Assembly: GCA_023428085.1 (NCBI GenBank)
Contig: JAEYZK010000022.1
Location: 1-13,295, forward strand
DNA length: 13,295 nt
DNA from: Pseudomonadota bacterium
GTDB lineage: Bacteria > Myxococcota > Myxococcia > Myxococcales > Anaeromyxobacteraceae
Reading direction: 5' to 3'
Shown here: piece after piece, positions 6,983-13,144 of the stretch
How the letters are laid out: every line of letters begins with the position of its first letter
How positions within the stretch are numbered: the first letter of the stretch is position 1
Notes under the pieces: model-generated
Database searches by the model: none
What the model was told of the DNA's origin: nothing
The model's input: only the letters and a program-made list of their open reading frames with translations
Position numbers and translations under genes: made by a program

Positions 6983-7759
6983 CTACCGCGCGCCGAAGAC
7001 CCACCGCAGCCCGCGCGTGAACCCCTCGGCCTTGGTGCCGGAGTGGCGCTCGCCCTCGATGAGCCTCCACTGGTAGTCGAGTCCCGGGTAGCGGCCCCGC
7101 AGCCGCGCCTCGAGCCGCACGATGCTCGCGAGGAACGCGGGCCACTCCTCCGCCGCGCCAGAGAGGAAGAGCCGCGCGTCCAGCGACCCGCCCGCGGCGT
7201 GGAAGCGCTCCTCCAGGCCGAGGAGCCACTCGCCCGCCCAGACCGCGGCCGGGCTGACCGCGACCACGCCGGGGAAGAGACCGGGCCGCGTGAAGGTCGC
7301 GAACAGCGCGAAGAGCCCGCCGAGCGAGCTCCCCATGAGCACGCGGCGGGCGGGATCGGCGGGCCACCGCGCCTCGACGAACGGCAGGACCTCGTACGCG
7401 AGGGCCTCGAGGAAGCGCTCCGCCCCGCCCTCCTCGCCCGCGCCCGGCGGGTGGAGCGCGTCCGGCACGGGCGCGAGGTCGTGCACGCGCTCCGCCTCCC
7501 AGTCGCGCCCCTCGCCGGGATAGCCGACGCCCACGAGCAGGCACTCCGGCGCGGCCTGATCGTACGCGAGGTTCCCGAGGGTCGAGTACACGAGCGGGAA
7601 GTCCCAGTACGGATCCGTGAGGTAGACGACGGGGACGCGCCCGGCCTGCCCCGCGGCGAGGGACGGCGGGACGGCGACGTGGAGCTGGTACTGCCGCCCG
7701 TTCGCGCTCCGGGGGAGGACGTGGAGCTCGGTGCGGGCGAGGGCGTGGGGAGCGGGCAT
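6983..7759 (-). CDS. Alpha/beta hydrolase, enterochelin (siderophore) esterase-like (esterase D family)
   Basis: A 258-residue alpha/beta hydrolase of the putative esterase family (PF00756), which includes Fes/IroE/BesA siderophore esterases and S-formylglutathione hydrolase. The nucleophile is Ser145 in G143-S-S-L-G147-G, followed by the typical LFALFATFTRPGLFPGVVAVSP. The likely catalytic His is His239 (GERHSGTKAEGF); the acid may be near Glu204-Glu205. VGVGYPGEGRDWEAERVHDLAP resembles the segment seen in BesA/IroE-type proteins. No signal peptide is visible, so it is probably cytoplasmic. The ATG at 7759 is chosen over one at 7798 because GGAG lies eight bases before it and the domain starts there. 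No siderophore genes are nearby, so the substrate is unknown. It converges on purF. Confidence 0.8.
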   Translation of the reverse strand: MPAPHALARTELHVLPRSANGRQYQLHVAVPPSLAAGQAGRVPVVYLTDPYWDFPLVYSTLGNLAYDQAAPECLLVGVGYPGEGRDWEAERVHDLAPVPDALHPPGAGEEGGAERFLEALAYEVLPFVEARWPADPARRVLMGSSLGGLFALFATFTRPGLFPGVVAVSPAAVWAGEWLLGLEERFHAAGGSLDARLFLSGAAEEWPAFLASIVRLEARLRGRYPGLDYQWRLIEGERHSGTKAEGFTRGLRWVFGAR

Positions 7760-7812
7760 GCCTTTCACTCCGGGACAGCACCGGCGCCAGCGTACCACGC
7801 GCGGCGCCCGGC

Positions 7813-7840
7813 CGCCCGCGGGCGCGGGGCCGGGGCGGGG
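7813..7840 (+). other. Palindrome and G-quadruplex motif upstream of the RMD1-family gene
   Basis: A 12-bp perfect palindrome CGCCCGCGGGCG (7813-7824) overlaps four G runs on the plus strand: 7820-7822, 7826-7829, 7832-7835 and 7837-7840, with loops of 3, 2 and 1 bases. This fits the G3+N1-7 quadruplex pattern. It ends 17 bases before the TATCCT -10 box, where a -35 element would sit. It may be only a result of high GC content. Confidence 0.5.
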
Positions 7841-7857
7841 CCGTTCACGAGATGGAC

Positions 7858-7863
7858 TATCCT
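7858..7863 (+). promoter_or_regulatory. -10 box (TATCCT) for the RMD1-family gene, leaderless spacing
   Basis: TATCCT ends six bases before the ATG at 7870, so transcription should start at or beside the start codon. There is no Shine-Dalgarno sequence. The box overlaps the codons that would follow an alternative ATG at 7852, which argues against that start. Confidence 0.5.
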
Positions 7864-7869
7864 GCGCTC

Positions 7870-8988
7870 ATGACCGACCGTACGCCCCTGCAGGTCGAGG
7901 ACGGAGAGGTGCTCGTCTACCGCCTCTTCGACGTGGCCGACGCGGTGGACCTCCACCGCGCGGAGACGGCGGCCGCGGCGCCCACGTCGCGGCTCCGGCT
8001 CGCGAACGCGCCCTCCGCGACCGCCCTCGAGCTCCCGCGGCCGCCGCTCCAGCTCGGGCTCGGCCGGCGGACGCTCACGGTCGGCGGCGCCGCGCGCGAG
8101 GCCGAGGTGACGGCGCGCATCTTCGATTACGGCGTCGTCTCGATCTGCTACCGGCTCCGCATCCCGGAGGGCACCACGCTCGCCGACCTGATCCCGCTCG
8201 CGGAGGCGCTCGTCGAGCCCACGCCCACGCTCGACGCCGACGCGCGGCGCGAGGCCGAGGCCCTCGAGCTCGCGCTCCTGCCCGCCCTCGAGCGCCCGCA
8301 CTCGTGGGAGGGCCTGGAGAGCTACCAGGTGTTCCTGGTCCGCCGGTTCGTGGGCGGCCCGATCGGCGCGGCGGACCTCCTCGGGGGGGCCCCCATCCCC
8401 GAGCTCGTCCTGGGGGAGACGAGCGCCATCCCCCTCTCGCACGCCGAGCGCCAGGACGTGCTCTCCCACCATTACTCCTACCTGGCGGACGACCTGGCGG
8501 TGGTCCACTGGAACTGCGCCTTCGTCTCCGAACCCTCCGGGGTGGAGGACATCCCCGACCTGCTCGAGCTGGCCACGGCGCAGCTCCTCGAGCTCCGCTA
8601 CTACGACGCCCTCCTCGACCGGGAGCTGCACACGATCTACGACGCCATGGAGGCCCGCACCAACCGGCTGCTGAACGTGCTCACGCAGCGGTACCGGAAG
8701 CTCCAGCGCCGCACGGCCGCCCTGCTCCTCGAGCTCTCCGAGATGGTGGAAAGGCTGGAAAACGCGGTGAAAATCGTCGGCGACCTCTACCTCGCGCGCG
8801 TCTGGCAGGGGGCGGTGCGCCGCTTCCGGCTGCCGGCATGGCAGGAGACGGTGCTGCGCAAGCAGCGGCTCGTCGCCGAGGTGAACGACCTCGTCGGCGA
8901 CGCCGCCGACACGAGCCGCGCCGAGTGGCTGGAGATCGCCATCATCGGCCTCATCACGTACGAGATCGTGGCCGCCGCGCTCCCGTGA
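7870..8988 (+). CDS. RMD1/DUF155-family protein
   Basis: A 372-residue protein of the RMD1/Sad1/DUF155 family (PF02582), best known from yeast Rmd1 and mitochondrial homologues; the bacterial role is unknown. The family signature region with FDYGVVSICYRL is at residues 85-96. A long helical, coiled-coil-prone section follows at about 265-310 (RYRKLQRRTAALLLELSEMV and beyond). The family's C-terminal hydrophobic helix preceded by a Glu (WLEIAIIGLITYEIVAAALP, 353-372) suggests a tail anchor in the membrane. The start at 7870 is preferred to 7852 because of the -10 box at 7858-7863. It is divergent from the esterase gene and is not in an operon with the HU gene, which has its own promoter. Confidence 0.8.
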   Translation: MTDRTPLQVEDGEVLVYRLFDVADAVDLHRAETAAAAPTSRLRLANAPSATALELPRPPLQLGLGRRTLTVGGAAREAEVTARIFDYGVVSICYRLRIPEGTTLADLIPLAEALVEPTPTLDADARREAEALELALLPALERPHSWEGLESYQVFLVRRFVGGPIGAADLLGGAPIPELVLGETSAIPLSHAERQDVLSHHYSYLADDLAVVHWNCAFVSEPSGVEDIPDLLELATAQLLELRYYDALLDRELHTIYDAMEARTNRLLNVLTQRYRKLQRRTAALLLELSEMVERLENAVKIVGDLYLARVWQGAVRRFRLPAWQETVLRKQRLVAEVNDLVGDAADTSRAEWLEIAIIGLITYEIVAAALP

Positions 8989-9093
8989 CGGACAGTGCGG
9001 CGTTCACCTGGAGGGGGGCGGGGATCGATTGCTCGGGGCGCCGCCGATCGTCACGACAGGCCCATTTTTCAGGCTGATCCGCTTGGCCGGAAG

Positions 9094-9122
9094 TTGACGC
9101 GGGGATCCGGACGGGATATCAC
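9094..9122 (+). promoter_or_regulatory. Sigma-70-type promoter of the HU gene
   Basis: TTGACG (9094-9099), a 17-base spacer, then TATCAC (9117-9122). The predicted start near 9129 gives a leader of about 50 bases that ends in AGGAGGG (9164-9170), nine bases before the ATG. Unlike most genes in this window, this one has a full leader and strong ribosome-binding site, which suits a highly expressed protein. Confidence 0.65.
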
Positions 9123-9179
9123 CCGGACTACTCGCCGCGTCAAAACCCTTGCGGCGGTGCAACAGGAGGGATCCCCTAC

Positions 9180-9467
9180 ATGACGCAGGCACAGTTCTTC
9201 CAGGCGGTGGCCGAGGGTTCGCAGGTCTCCAAGGCGCAGGTCCGGGCCGTGTTCCAGGCGGTCGAGGAGGTCGTGACGAAGCGCCTGAAGGCCGAGGGCA
9301 AGATCCCGCTGGGCGGCCTCGGCGCGGTGAAGCTCGTCGATCGCAAGGCGCGCATCGGCCGCAATCCGGCGACCGGCGAGCAGATCAAGATCCCGGCCCG
9401 CACCGCCATCAAGCTCACGCCCGCGAAGGCGCTGAAGGACATCTTCAACAAGAAGGCGAAGAAGTAG
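9180..9467 (+). CDS. HU/IHF-family DNA-binding protein
   Basis: A 95-residue histone-like nucleoid protein that bends and compacts DNA as a dimer. The N-terminal helices (residues 2-40) form the dimer body. The HU signature is visible: GGLGAVKLVDRKARIGRNPATGEQIKIPA (residues 45-73 region), including the RNPxTG arm tip with Pro63, the DNA-intercalating proline, then the ARTAIKLTPAKALKD C-terminal helix and a Lys-rich tail (NKKAKK). The usual Phe after Gly at the start of the signature is Leu here. The strong AGGAGGG site fixes the start. It forms a single-gene unit between its own promoter and terminator. Which HU paralogue it is cannot be told from this window. Confidence 0.93.
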   Translation: MTQAQFFQAVAEGSQVSKAQVRAVFQAVEEVVTKRLKAEGKIPLGGLGAVKLVDRKARIGRNPATGEQIKIPARTAIKLTPAKALKDIFNKKAKK

Positions 9468-9499
9468 CCTCGCCTCGCAGGTCCGCAGGACCGCGGTAC

Positions 9500-9535
9500 G
9501 CCCGCCGGGACCCTCGTCCGGCGGGCTTTTCTTTT
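9500..9535 (+). terminator. Rho-independent terminator of the HU gene
   Basis: A perfect 9-bp stem GCCCGCCGG / CCGGCGGGC (9500-9508 with 9518-9526), nine-base loop, then TTTTCTTTT (9527-9535). It starts 32 bases after the stop codon. A smaller hairpin GGTCC-GCA-GGACC lies just before it at 9480-9492. The T tract faces right only, so it does not serve the convergent PilZ-receiver gene. Confidence 0.9.
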
Positions 9536-9563
9536 GGTGAATGCGACCGCGCGCGCCGCGCGG

Positions 9564-10301
9564 CTATCCGCGGATGTCGAGCAGCATCCGCACCGTGCTC
9601 ATGACGTCCGCGAACTGCACGGGCTTCTGGAGGTAGACGTCCACGCCGGCCTCGATCGCGCGGGCGCGGTGCTCCGGCCCGCCCGCGCTGATCATGAGCA
9701 CGGGCAGGTCCACGAGCGCGCGGTCCTCGCGCATCCGCGCGAGGAGCTCGAAGCCGTCCACCACCGGCATGAAGAGATCCGAGATCACGAGGTCGGGGCG
9801 GGGCGGCGCGGCGAGGCGCTCGAGCGCCTCGTGGCCGTGGGCGGCGTACTCCACGGTGACCTTCGGGCCGGCGTGCTGGCGCAGCCGCTTGAGCGCGTAC
9901 TCGTACATCTCGAGGACGTGCGGGTTGTCCTCGACCACCAGGACCACGAAGGCGCGGCGCTCCGCCGGCGCGGGCCGCTTCGCGCCCTCGAGGAGCCCGG
10001 CGAGGCGCGCGCGATCCGCCTCGGCGACGGCGCGCACCGCGGCGCCCGGCGGCCCCTCGCCGGGGTCCGCGCGGAGGCGCACCACCTCGACCTCGAGCTC
10101 CAGCGGATCGAGCAGGCCCGGGAAGCTGATCACCATCGGCAGCCGCTGCCCCAGCGCCAGATCGCGCTCCGTCCGGACGAAGAAGCCCCCGGCGGAGAGG
10201 TTCTCCGTGGCGTCGCGCGCGAGCTCCGGCTGCCCTGGATAGTCCACCCGGAGCACGAGGGGGACCCGCGGATCCCTGCGTTTTTCTTTGGCGTGCTCCA
10301 T
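9564..10301 (-). CDS. PilZ-receiver response regulator (c-di-GMP-binding domain fused to a phosphoreceiver)
   Basis: A 245-residue two-domain regulator. The PilZ domain comes first (about 7-105) with both c-di-GMP-binding motifs: R8-R-D-P-R12 (RxxxR) and N34-L-S36-A-G-G39 ((D/N)xSxxG). It resembles the myxobacterial PilZ subfamily TIGR02266. The receiver domain follows (about 118-243) with acidic pair Glu124-Asp125, phosphoacceptor Asp175 (DLVISDLFMPVVDGFELL), Ser205 and Lys226 (LQKP). Every residue for phosphorylation is present. There is no output domain beyond PilZ, so it likely couples a histidine kinase signal to c-di-GMP, possibly for motility or envelope control (inference). No kinase is adjacent. 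The ATG at 10301 is chosen over 10361 because the PilZ motif begins just after it and a TATACT box lies upstream. Confidence 0.9.
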   Translation of the reverse strand: MEHAKEKRRDPRVPLVLRVDYPGQPELARDATENLSAGGFFVRTERDLALGQRLPMVISFPGLLDPLELEVEVVRLRADPGEGPPGAAVRAVAEADRARLAGLLEGAKRPAPAERRAFVVLVVEDNPHVLEMYEYALKRLRQHAGPKVTVEYAAHGHEALERLAAPPRPDLVISDLFMPVVDGFELLARMREDRALVDLPVLMISAGGPEHRARAIEAGVDVYLQKPVQFADVMSTVRMLLDIRG

Positions 10302-10313
10302 CCGGAACGGAGG

Positions 10314-10319
10314 AGTATA
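10314..10319 (-). promoter_or_regulatory. -10 box (TATACT) for the PilZ-receiver gene
   Basis: TATACT on the minus strand, twelve bases before the ATG at 10301, giving a leader of only about five bases. The bases before the ATG are pyrimidine-rich (CTCCTCC) with no Shine-Dalgarno sequence. It lies back to back with the nuo promoter. Confidence 0.45.
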
Positions 10320-10348
10320 TCCCCCGGCGGCGAAGGGCCGCGACGTCC

Positions 10349-10377
10349 TTGACACCCGCACCTGCGCTCACTAGCCT
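10349..10377 (+). promoter_or_regulatory. Sigma-70-type promoter of the nuo genes
   Basis: A perfect -35 TTGACA (10349-10354), a 17-base spacer, and TAGCCT (10372-10377). The predicted start near 10384 leaves a leader of about 27 bases containing GGAG just before the ATG at 10411. This is the best -35 element in the window. Confidence 0.7.
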
Positions 10378-10410
10378 GCCCCGCCGTTTGACCAGCCGTC
10401 TCCGGAGCTT

Positions 10411-10923
10411 ATGACCTCTCCCCCTGCCCTGGCCGCCGCGCAGCTGCCGCGCGAGAAGGTCGAGCACTTCGATCGCGAGGTCGAGGTGATCGTGAAGCGT
10501 TACCCGGCGGACCGGAAGGCGGCCGCCCTCATCCCGGTCCTCCGCGTCGCGCAGGAGCTGTTCGGGCCGCTCACCGCGGACGTCCAGGGGCTCGTCGCGT
10601 CGCGCCTCGGGGTCTCGCTGGCGCGCGTGGACGAGGTCGCCACCTTCTACGTGATGTTCCACACGAAGCCGGTGGGCCGCCACGTCGTGGAGATGTGCAC
10701 CAACGTCTCCTGCTGCCTCACGGGCGCGGAGAAGATCTGGTCGCACCTGCAGAAGAAGCTCGGCGTGAAGCCCGGCGAGACCACGGCCGACGGCCGGTTC
10801 ACGCTGCGTGAGGTGGAGTGCCTGGGCTCCTGCGGCACCGCGCCGGCGATGCTCGTGGACGAGGAGATGCACGAGCGGCTGACCGTCGAGAAGGTGGACG
10901 AGATCCTGGGGAGGCTCGCTTGA
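10411..10923 (+). CDS. nuoE: NADH-quinone oxidoreductase subunit E (24-kDa, [2Fe-2S])
   Basis: Part of the NADH-oxidising peripheral arm of complex I on the cytoplasmic side. The 170-residue length is normal. The thioredoxin-like [2Fe-2S] domain has all four ligands: Cys96 and Cys101 (CTNVSC) and Cys137 and Cys141 (CLGSCGTAP). The N-terminal helical part (EVATFYVMFHTKPVGRH at 75-91) is typical. GGAG lies three bases before the ATG, a slightly short spacing. It is the first gene after the promoter at 10349, and its TGA overlaps the TTG start of nuoF. Confidence 0.96.
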   Translation: MTSPPALAAAQLPREKVEHFDREVEVIVKRYPADRKAAALIPVLRVAQELFGPLTADVQGLVASRLGVSLARVDEVATFYVMFHTKPVGRHVVEMCTNVSCCLTGAEKIWSHLQKKLGVKPGETTADGRFTLREVECLGSCGTAPAMLVDEEMHERLTVEKVDEILGRLA

Positions 10924-12242
10924 GCGACAGGATCCTCACCGCCCGCTGGGGCAAGCCGGACTCGGCGTCGCTCGCGTCGTACCGGAAGGACGGCGGCTAC
11001 CGCGCGCTCGACAAGGCGCTCGGGATGGAGCAGGCGGCGATCGTGGACGAGGTGAAGCGCTCGAACCTCCGCGGCCGCGGCGGCGCCGGGTTCGCCACCG
11101 GGCTCAAGTGGTCGTTCCTGCCGAAGGACGTCCGGCCCCGGTACCTGGCGGTGAACGCCGACGAGTCCGAGCCGGGGACGTTCAAGGATCGGTACATCAT
11201 CGAGCACGATCCCCACCAGCTCCTCGAGGGGATCGCGATCACCTGCTGGGCGAACGACATCCACCTCGCGTACATCTACATCCGCGGCGAGTTCGCGAAG
11301 CAGGCGCGCGTCCTCGAGCAGGCGATCGAGGAGGCCCGCGCGGCCGGCATCCTCGGCCCGCGGCTGCTCGGCAAGAAGGACTTCGCGCTCGACGTCTTCG
11401 TCCACCGCGGCGCGGGCGCGTACATCTGCGGCGAGGAGTCGGCGCTGCTCGAGTCGCTCGAGGGCAAGAAGGGGTACCCGCGGCTCAAGCCGCCGTTCCC
11501 GGCGGTCGTGGGCCTCTGGGGCAAGCCGACCATCATCAACAACGTCGAGACGCTCGCCAACGTGCCGTGGATCGTGGAGCACGGCGGCGAGGCGTTCGCC
11601 GCGCTCGGCACCGGCAAGTCCGGCGGGCTGCGGCTGTACTGCGTCTCGGGCCACGTGAACCGGCCCGGCGTCTACGAGAAGCCCGTCCACCAGAACCTGA
11701 AGCAGCTCCTCTACGAGGACTGCGGCGGGATCCCGGGCGGCCGGGCGGTGAAGGCGGTCATCCCCGGCGGCTCCTCCGCGCCGGTGCTCGCGGGGCACGA
11801 GATCGACGTCTCGCTCGAGTTCGACGCGCTCAAGGCCGCCGGCACGATGGCCGGCTCCGGCGGGATCATCGTCTTCGACGAGTCCGCCTGCATGGTCCGG
11901 GCGCTCTGGCGCATCTCCAGGTTCTACGCCGAGGAGAGCTGCGGCCAGTGCACCCCCTGCCGCGAGGGCACGCCGTGGCTGGAGGGCATCCTCGAGAAGC
12001 TCGAGGAGGGGCACGGCGCCGCCGCGGACGTGGCGAAGCTCGAGCAGCTCGCCGGCAACATCATGGGGCAGACGATCTGCGCCCTCGGCGACGCCGCGGC
12101 GATGCCGGTCCAGTCCTTCGTGAAGAAGTTCCGCGACGAGTTCCTGCGCCACGCCGAGGAGCGCCGCTGCCCCTTCGGCGCGCACGCCTGGGGCCTCGAC
12201 CAGACCTCGCGCGAGGCGCGGGTCGGGGACGTCGTGTACTGA
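10920..12242 (+). CDS. nuoF: NADH-quinone oxidoreductase subunit F (51-kDa, FMN/NADH-binding)
   Basis: The subunit where NADH is oxidised and FMN bound, passing electrons to a [4Fe-4S] cluster. The 440-residue product shows RGRGGAGF (51-58) and VNADESEPGTFKDRY (about 78-92) for FMN/NADH, GAGAYICGEESALLESLEG (about 164-182), and the cluster motif C341-GQ-C344-TP-C347-REG with Cys387 (QTICALGD). The start is a TTG at 10920 that overlaps the nuoE stop (TTGA); GGGGAGG (10908-10914) lies five bases before it, and SDRILTARWGKPDS is a usual NuoF beginning. An open frame continues upstream to an ATG at 10818, but that stretch lies inside nuoE and is not NuoF-like. Confidence 0.96.
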   Translation: MSDRILTARWGKPDSASLASYRKDGGYRALDKALGMEQAAIVDEVKRSNLRGRGGAGFATGLKWSFLPKDVRPRYLAVNADESEPGTFKDRYIIEHDPHQLLEGIAITCWANDIHLAYIYIRGEFAKQARVLEQAIEEARAAGILGPRLLGKKDFALDVFVHRGAGAYICGEESALLESLEGKKGYPRLKPPFPAVVGLWGKPTIINNVETLANVPWIVEHGGEAFAALGTGKSGGLRLYCVSGHVNRPGVYEKPVHQNLKQLLYEDCGGIPGGRAVKAVIPGGSSAPVLAGHEIDVSLEFDALKAAGTMAGSGGIIVFDESACMVRALWRISRFYAEESCGQCTPCREGTPWLEGILEKLEEGHGAAADVAKLEQLAGNIMGQTICALGDAAAMPVQSFVKKFRDEFLRHAEERRCPFGAHAWGLDQTSREARVGDVVY

Positions 12243-12263
12243 TCCACCCGAGAGAGCCCGCCG

Positions 12264-12785
12264 ATGACCGCCACCGCCGAGCAGGTCACCTTCGCCGTCC
12301 TCGCCGCGCCCCTCCTCTTCGCGGCCGCGGGGGTGGTCCTCTCCAAGAGCCCGGTCTACGCCGCCCTGAACCTCGTCGCGGCGTTCTTCTTCCTGGCCGG
12401 GATCTACGTGCTCCTCGTCGCCCACCTCATCGCCTTCATGCAGATCCTGGTGTACGCGGGCGCGGTGATGGTGCTGTTCCTGTTCGTCATCATGCTCATC
12501 TCGCTCGGGGACGAGCACCTGCTCAAGGAGCGCTACCGCTCGATCCAGCTCCTCGGCGCGGCCGGCGCGCTCGGCCTCACCGCGGTGCTCGCCTGGGCCG
12601 TCATGGACGCCCGGGCGCTGTCGGACGGCGCGTTCAGGCCGGAGGCGCTGGACCCGGGGTTCGGGACGGTGAAGGCGGTCGGCGCGGTGCTCTTCTCGAA
12701 GTACCTGCTCCCCTTCGAGGCGACGAGCCTGCTGCTCCTCGCCGCGATCGTCGGCGCGGTGGTCGTCGCGAAGGAGCGGATCTGA
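12264..12785 (+). CDS. nuoJ: NADH-quinone oxidoreductase subunit J
   Basis: A membrane-arm subunit of complex I (ND6 homologue) taking part in proton pumping. The 173-residue protein has five predicted membrane helices at about 8-26, 33-53, 56-82, 93-115 and 150-170. NLVAAFFFLAGIYVLL followed by HLIAFMQILVYAGAVMVLFLFVIML is the most conserved part of the family. It follows nuoF after 21 bases with only a weak purine-rich site. The genes nuoG, nuoH and nuoI, which usually lie between F and J, are missing here. Confidence 0.95.
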   Translation: MTATAEQVTFAVLAAPLLFAAAGVVLSKSPVYAALNLVAAFFFLAGIYVLLVAHLIAFMQILVYAGAVMVLFLFVIMLISLGDEHLLKERYRSIQLLGAAGALGLTAVLAWAVMDARALSDGAFRPEALDPGFGTVKAVGAVLFSKYLLPFEATSLLLLAAIVGAVVVAKERI

Positions 12786-12787
12786 CC

Positions 12788-13099
12788 ATGTCCATCGAGC
12801 CCTACCTGCTGCTCGCCGCGCTCCTCTTCGGCATCGGCCTCGTCGGCGTGCTCATGAAGCGGAACGCGCTCATCGTCATGATGTGCGTCGAGCTGATGCT
12901 CAACGCCGCGAACCTCACGTTCCTCGCCTTCGCCCGCCAGCGGAACAGCGTGGACGGGCACGCCATCGCGTTCTTCGTCATCGCGGTGGCCGCGGCCGAG
13001 GCGGCCGTCGGACTCGCGATCGTCCTCGCGATCTACCGCACGCGCGGCGGCGTGCACGTGGACGAGGTCCGCGCGCTGCGCGAGTCGGCCCGCGACTAG
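12788..13099 (+). CDS. nuoK: NADH-quinone oxidoreductase subunit K
   Basis: A small membrane-arm subunit of complex I (ND4L homologue). The 103-residue protein has three helices (about 4-22, 28-48, 58-82) and both conserved membrane glutamates: Glu35 in MMCVELMLNAANL and Glu71 in AAAEAAVGLAI, matching Escherichia coli Glu36 and Glu72. It starts two bases after the nuoJ stop, so the two are translationally coupled. The next gene is not nuoL; a zinc-ribbon gene with its own apparent promoter follows. Confidence 0.96.
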   Translation: MSIEPYLLLAALLFGIGLVGVLMKRNALIVMMCVELMLNAANLTFLAFARQRNSVDGHAIAFFVIAVAAAEAAVGLAIVLAIYRTRGGVHVDEVRALRESARD

Positions 13100-13102
13100 G
13101 TC

Positions 13103-13122
13103 GGGGCGCGCGCGGCCGCCCC
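13103..13122 (+). terminator. Possible weak terminator after nuoK
   Basis: A 6-bp stem GGGGCG / CGCCCC (13103-13108 with 13117-13122) directly after the nuoK stop, with an 8-base GC-only loop. It is followed by TGGTTGCGG, a poor T tract, so efficiency is doubtful. Confidence 0.3.
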
Positions 13123-13131
13123 TGGTTGCGG

Positions 13132-13137
13132 TAAGCT
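13132..13137 (+). promoter_or_regulatory. Possible -10 box (TAAGCT) for the zinc-ribbon gene
   Basis: A TANNNT hexamer ending seven bases before the ATG at 13145, with no Shine-Dalgarno sequence. It repeats the leaderless arrangement seen at other starts and suggests that this gene is not simply read through from nuoK. Confidence 0.4.
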
Positions 13138-13144
13138 CCCGCCC

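Noticed and set aside
7852..7869. An earlier ATG for the RMD1-family protein
   Set aside because: The TATCCT -10 box overlaps it, so the transcript would begin after this ATG.
9480..9492. Hairpin GGTCC-GCA-GGACC after the HU gene as a separate regulatory element
   Set aside because: It is short, has no T tract and lies just before the true terminator; chance is a good explanation.
10647..12518. A 623-codon open frame on the minus strand opposite nuoE, nuoF and nuoJ
   Set aside because: It is antisense to conserved complex I genes and its translation is Glu/Arg/Leu-rich without domains.
11108..12787. A long open frame upstream of and in frame with nuoK
   Set aside because: It overlaps nuoF and nuoJ in another frame and is Arg/Pro-rich; NuoK has a normal start at 12788 and normal length.
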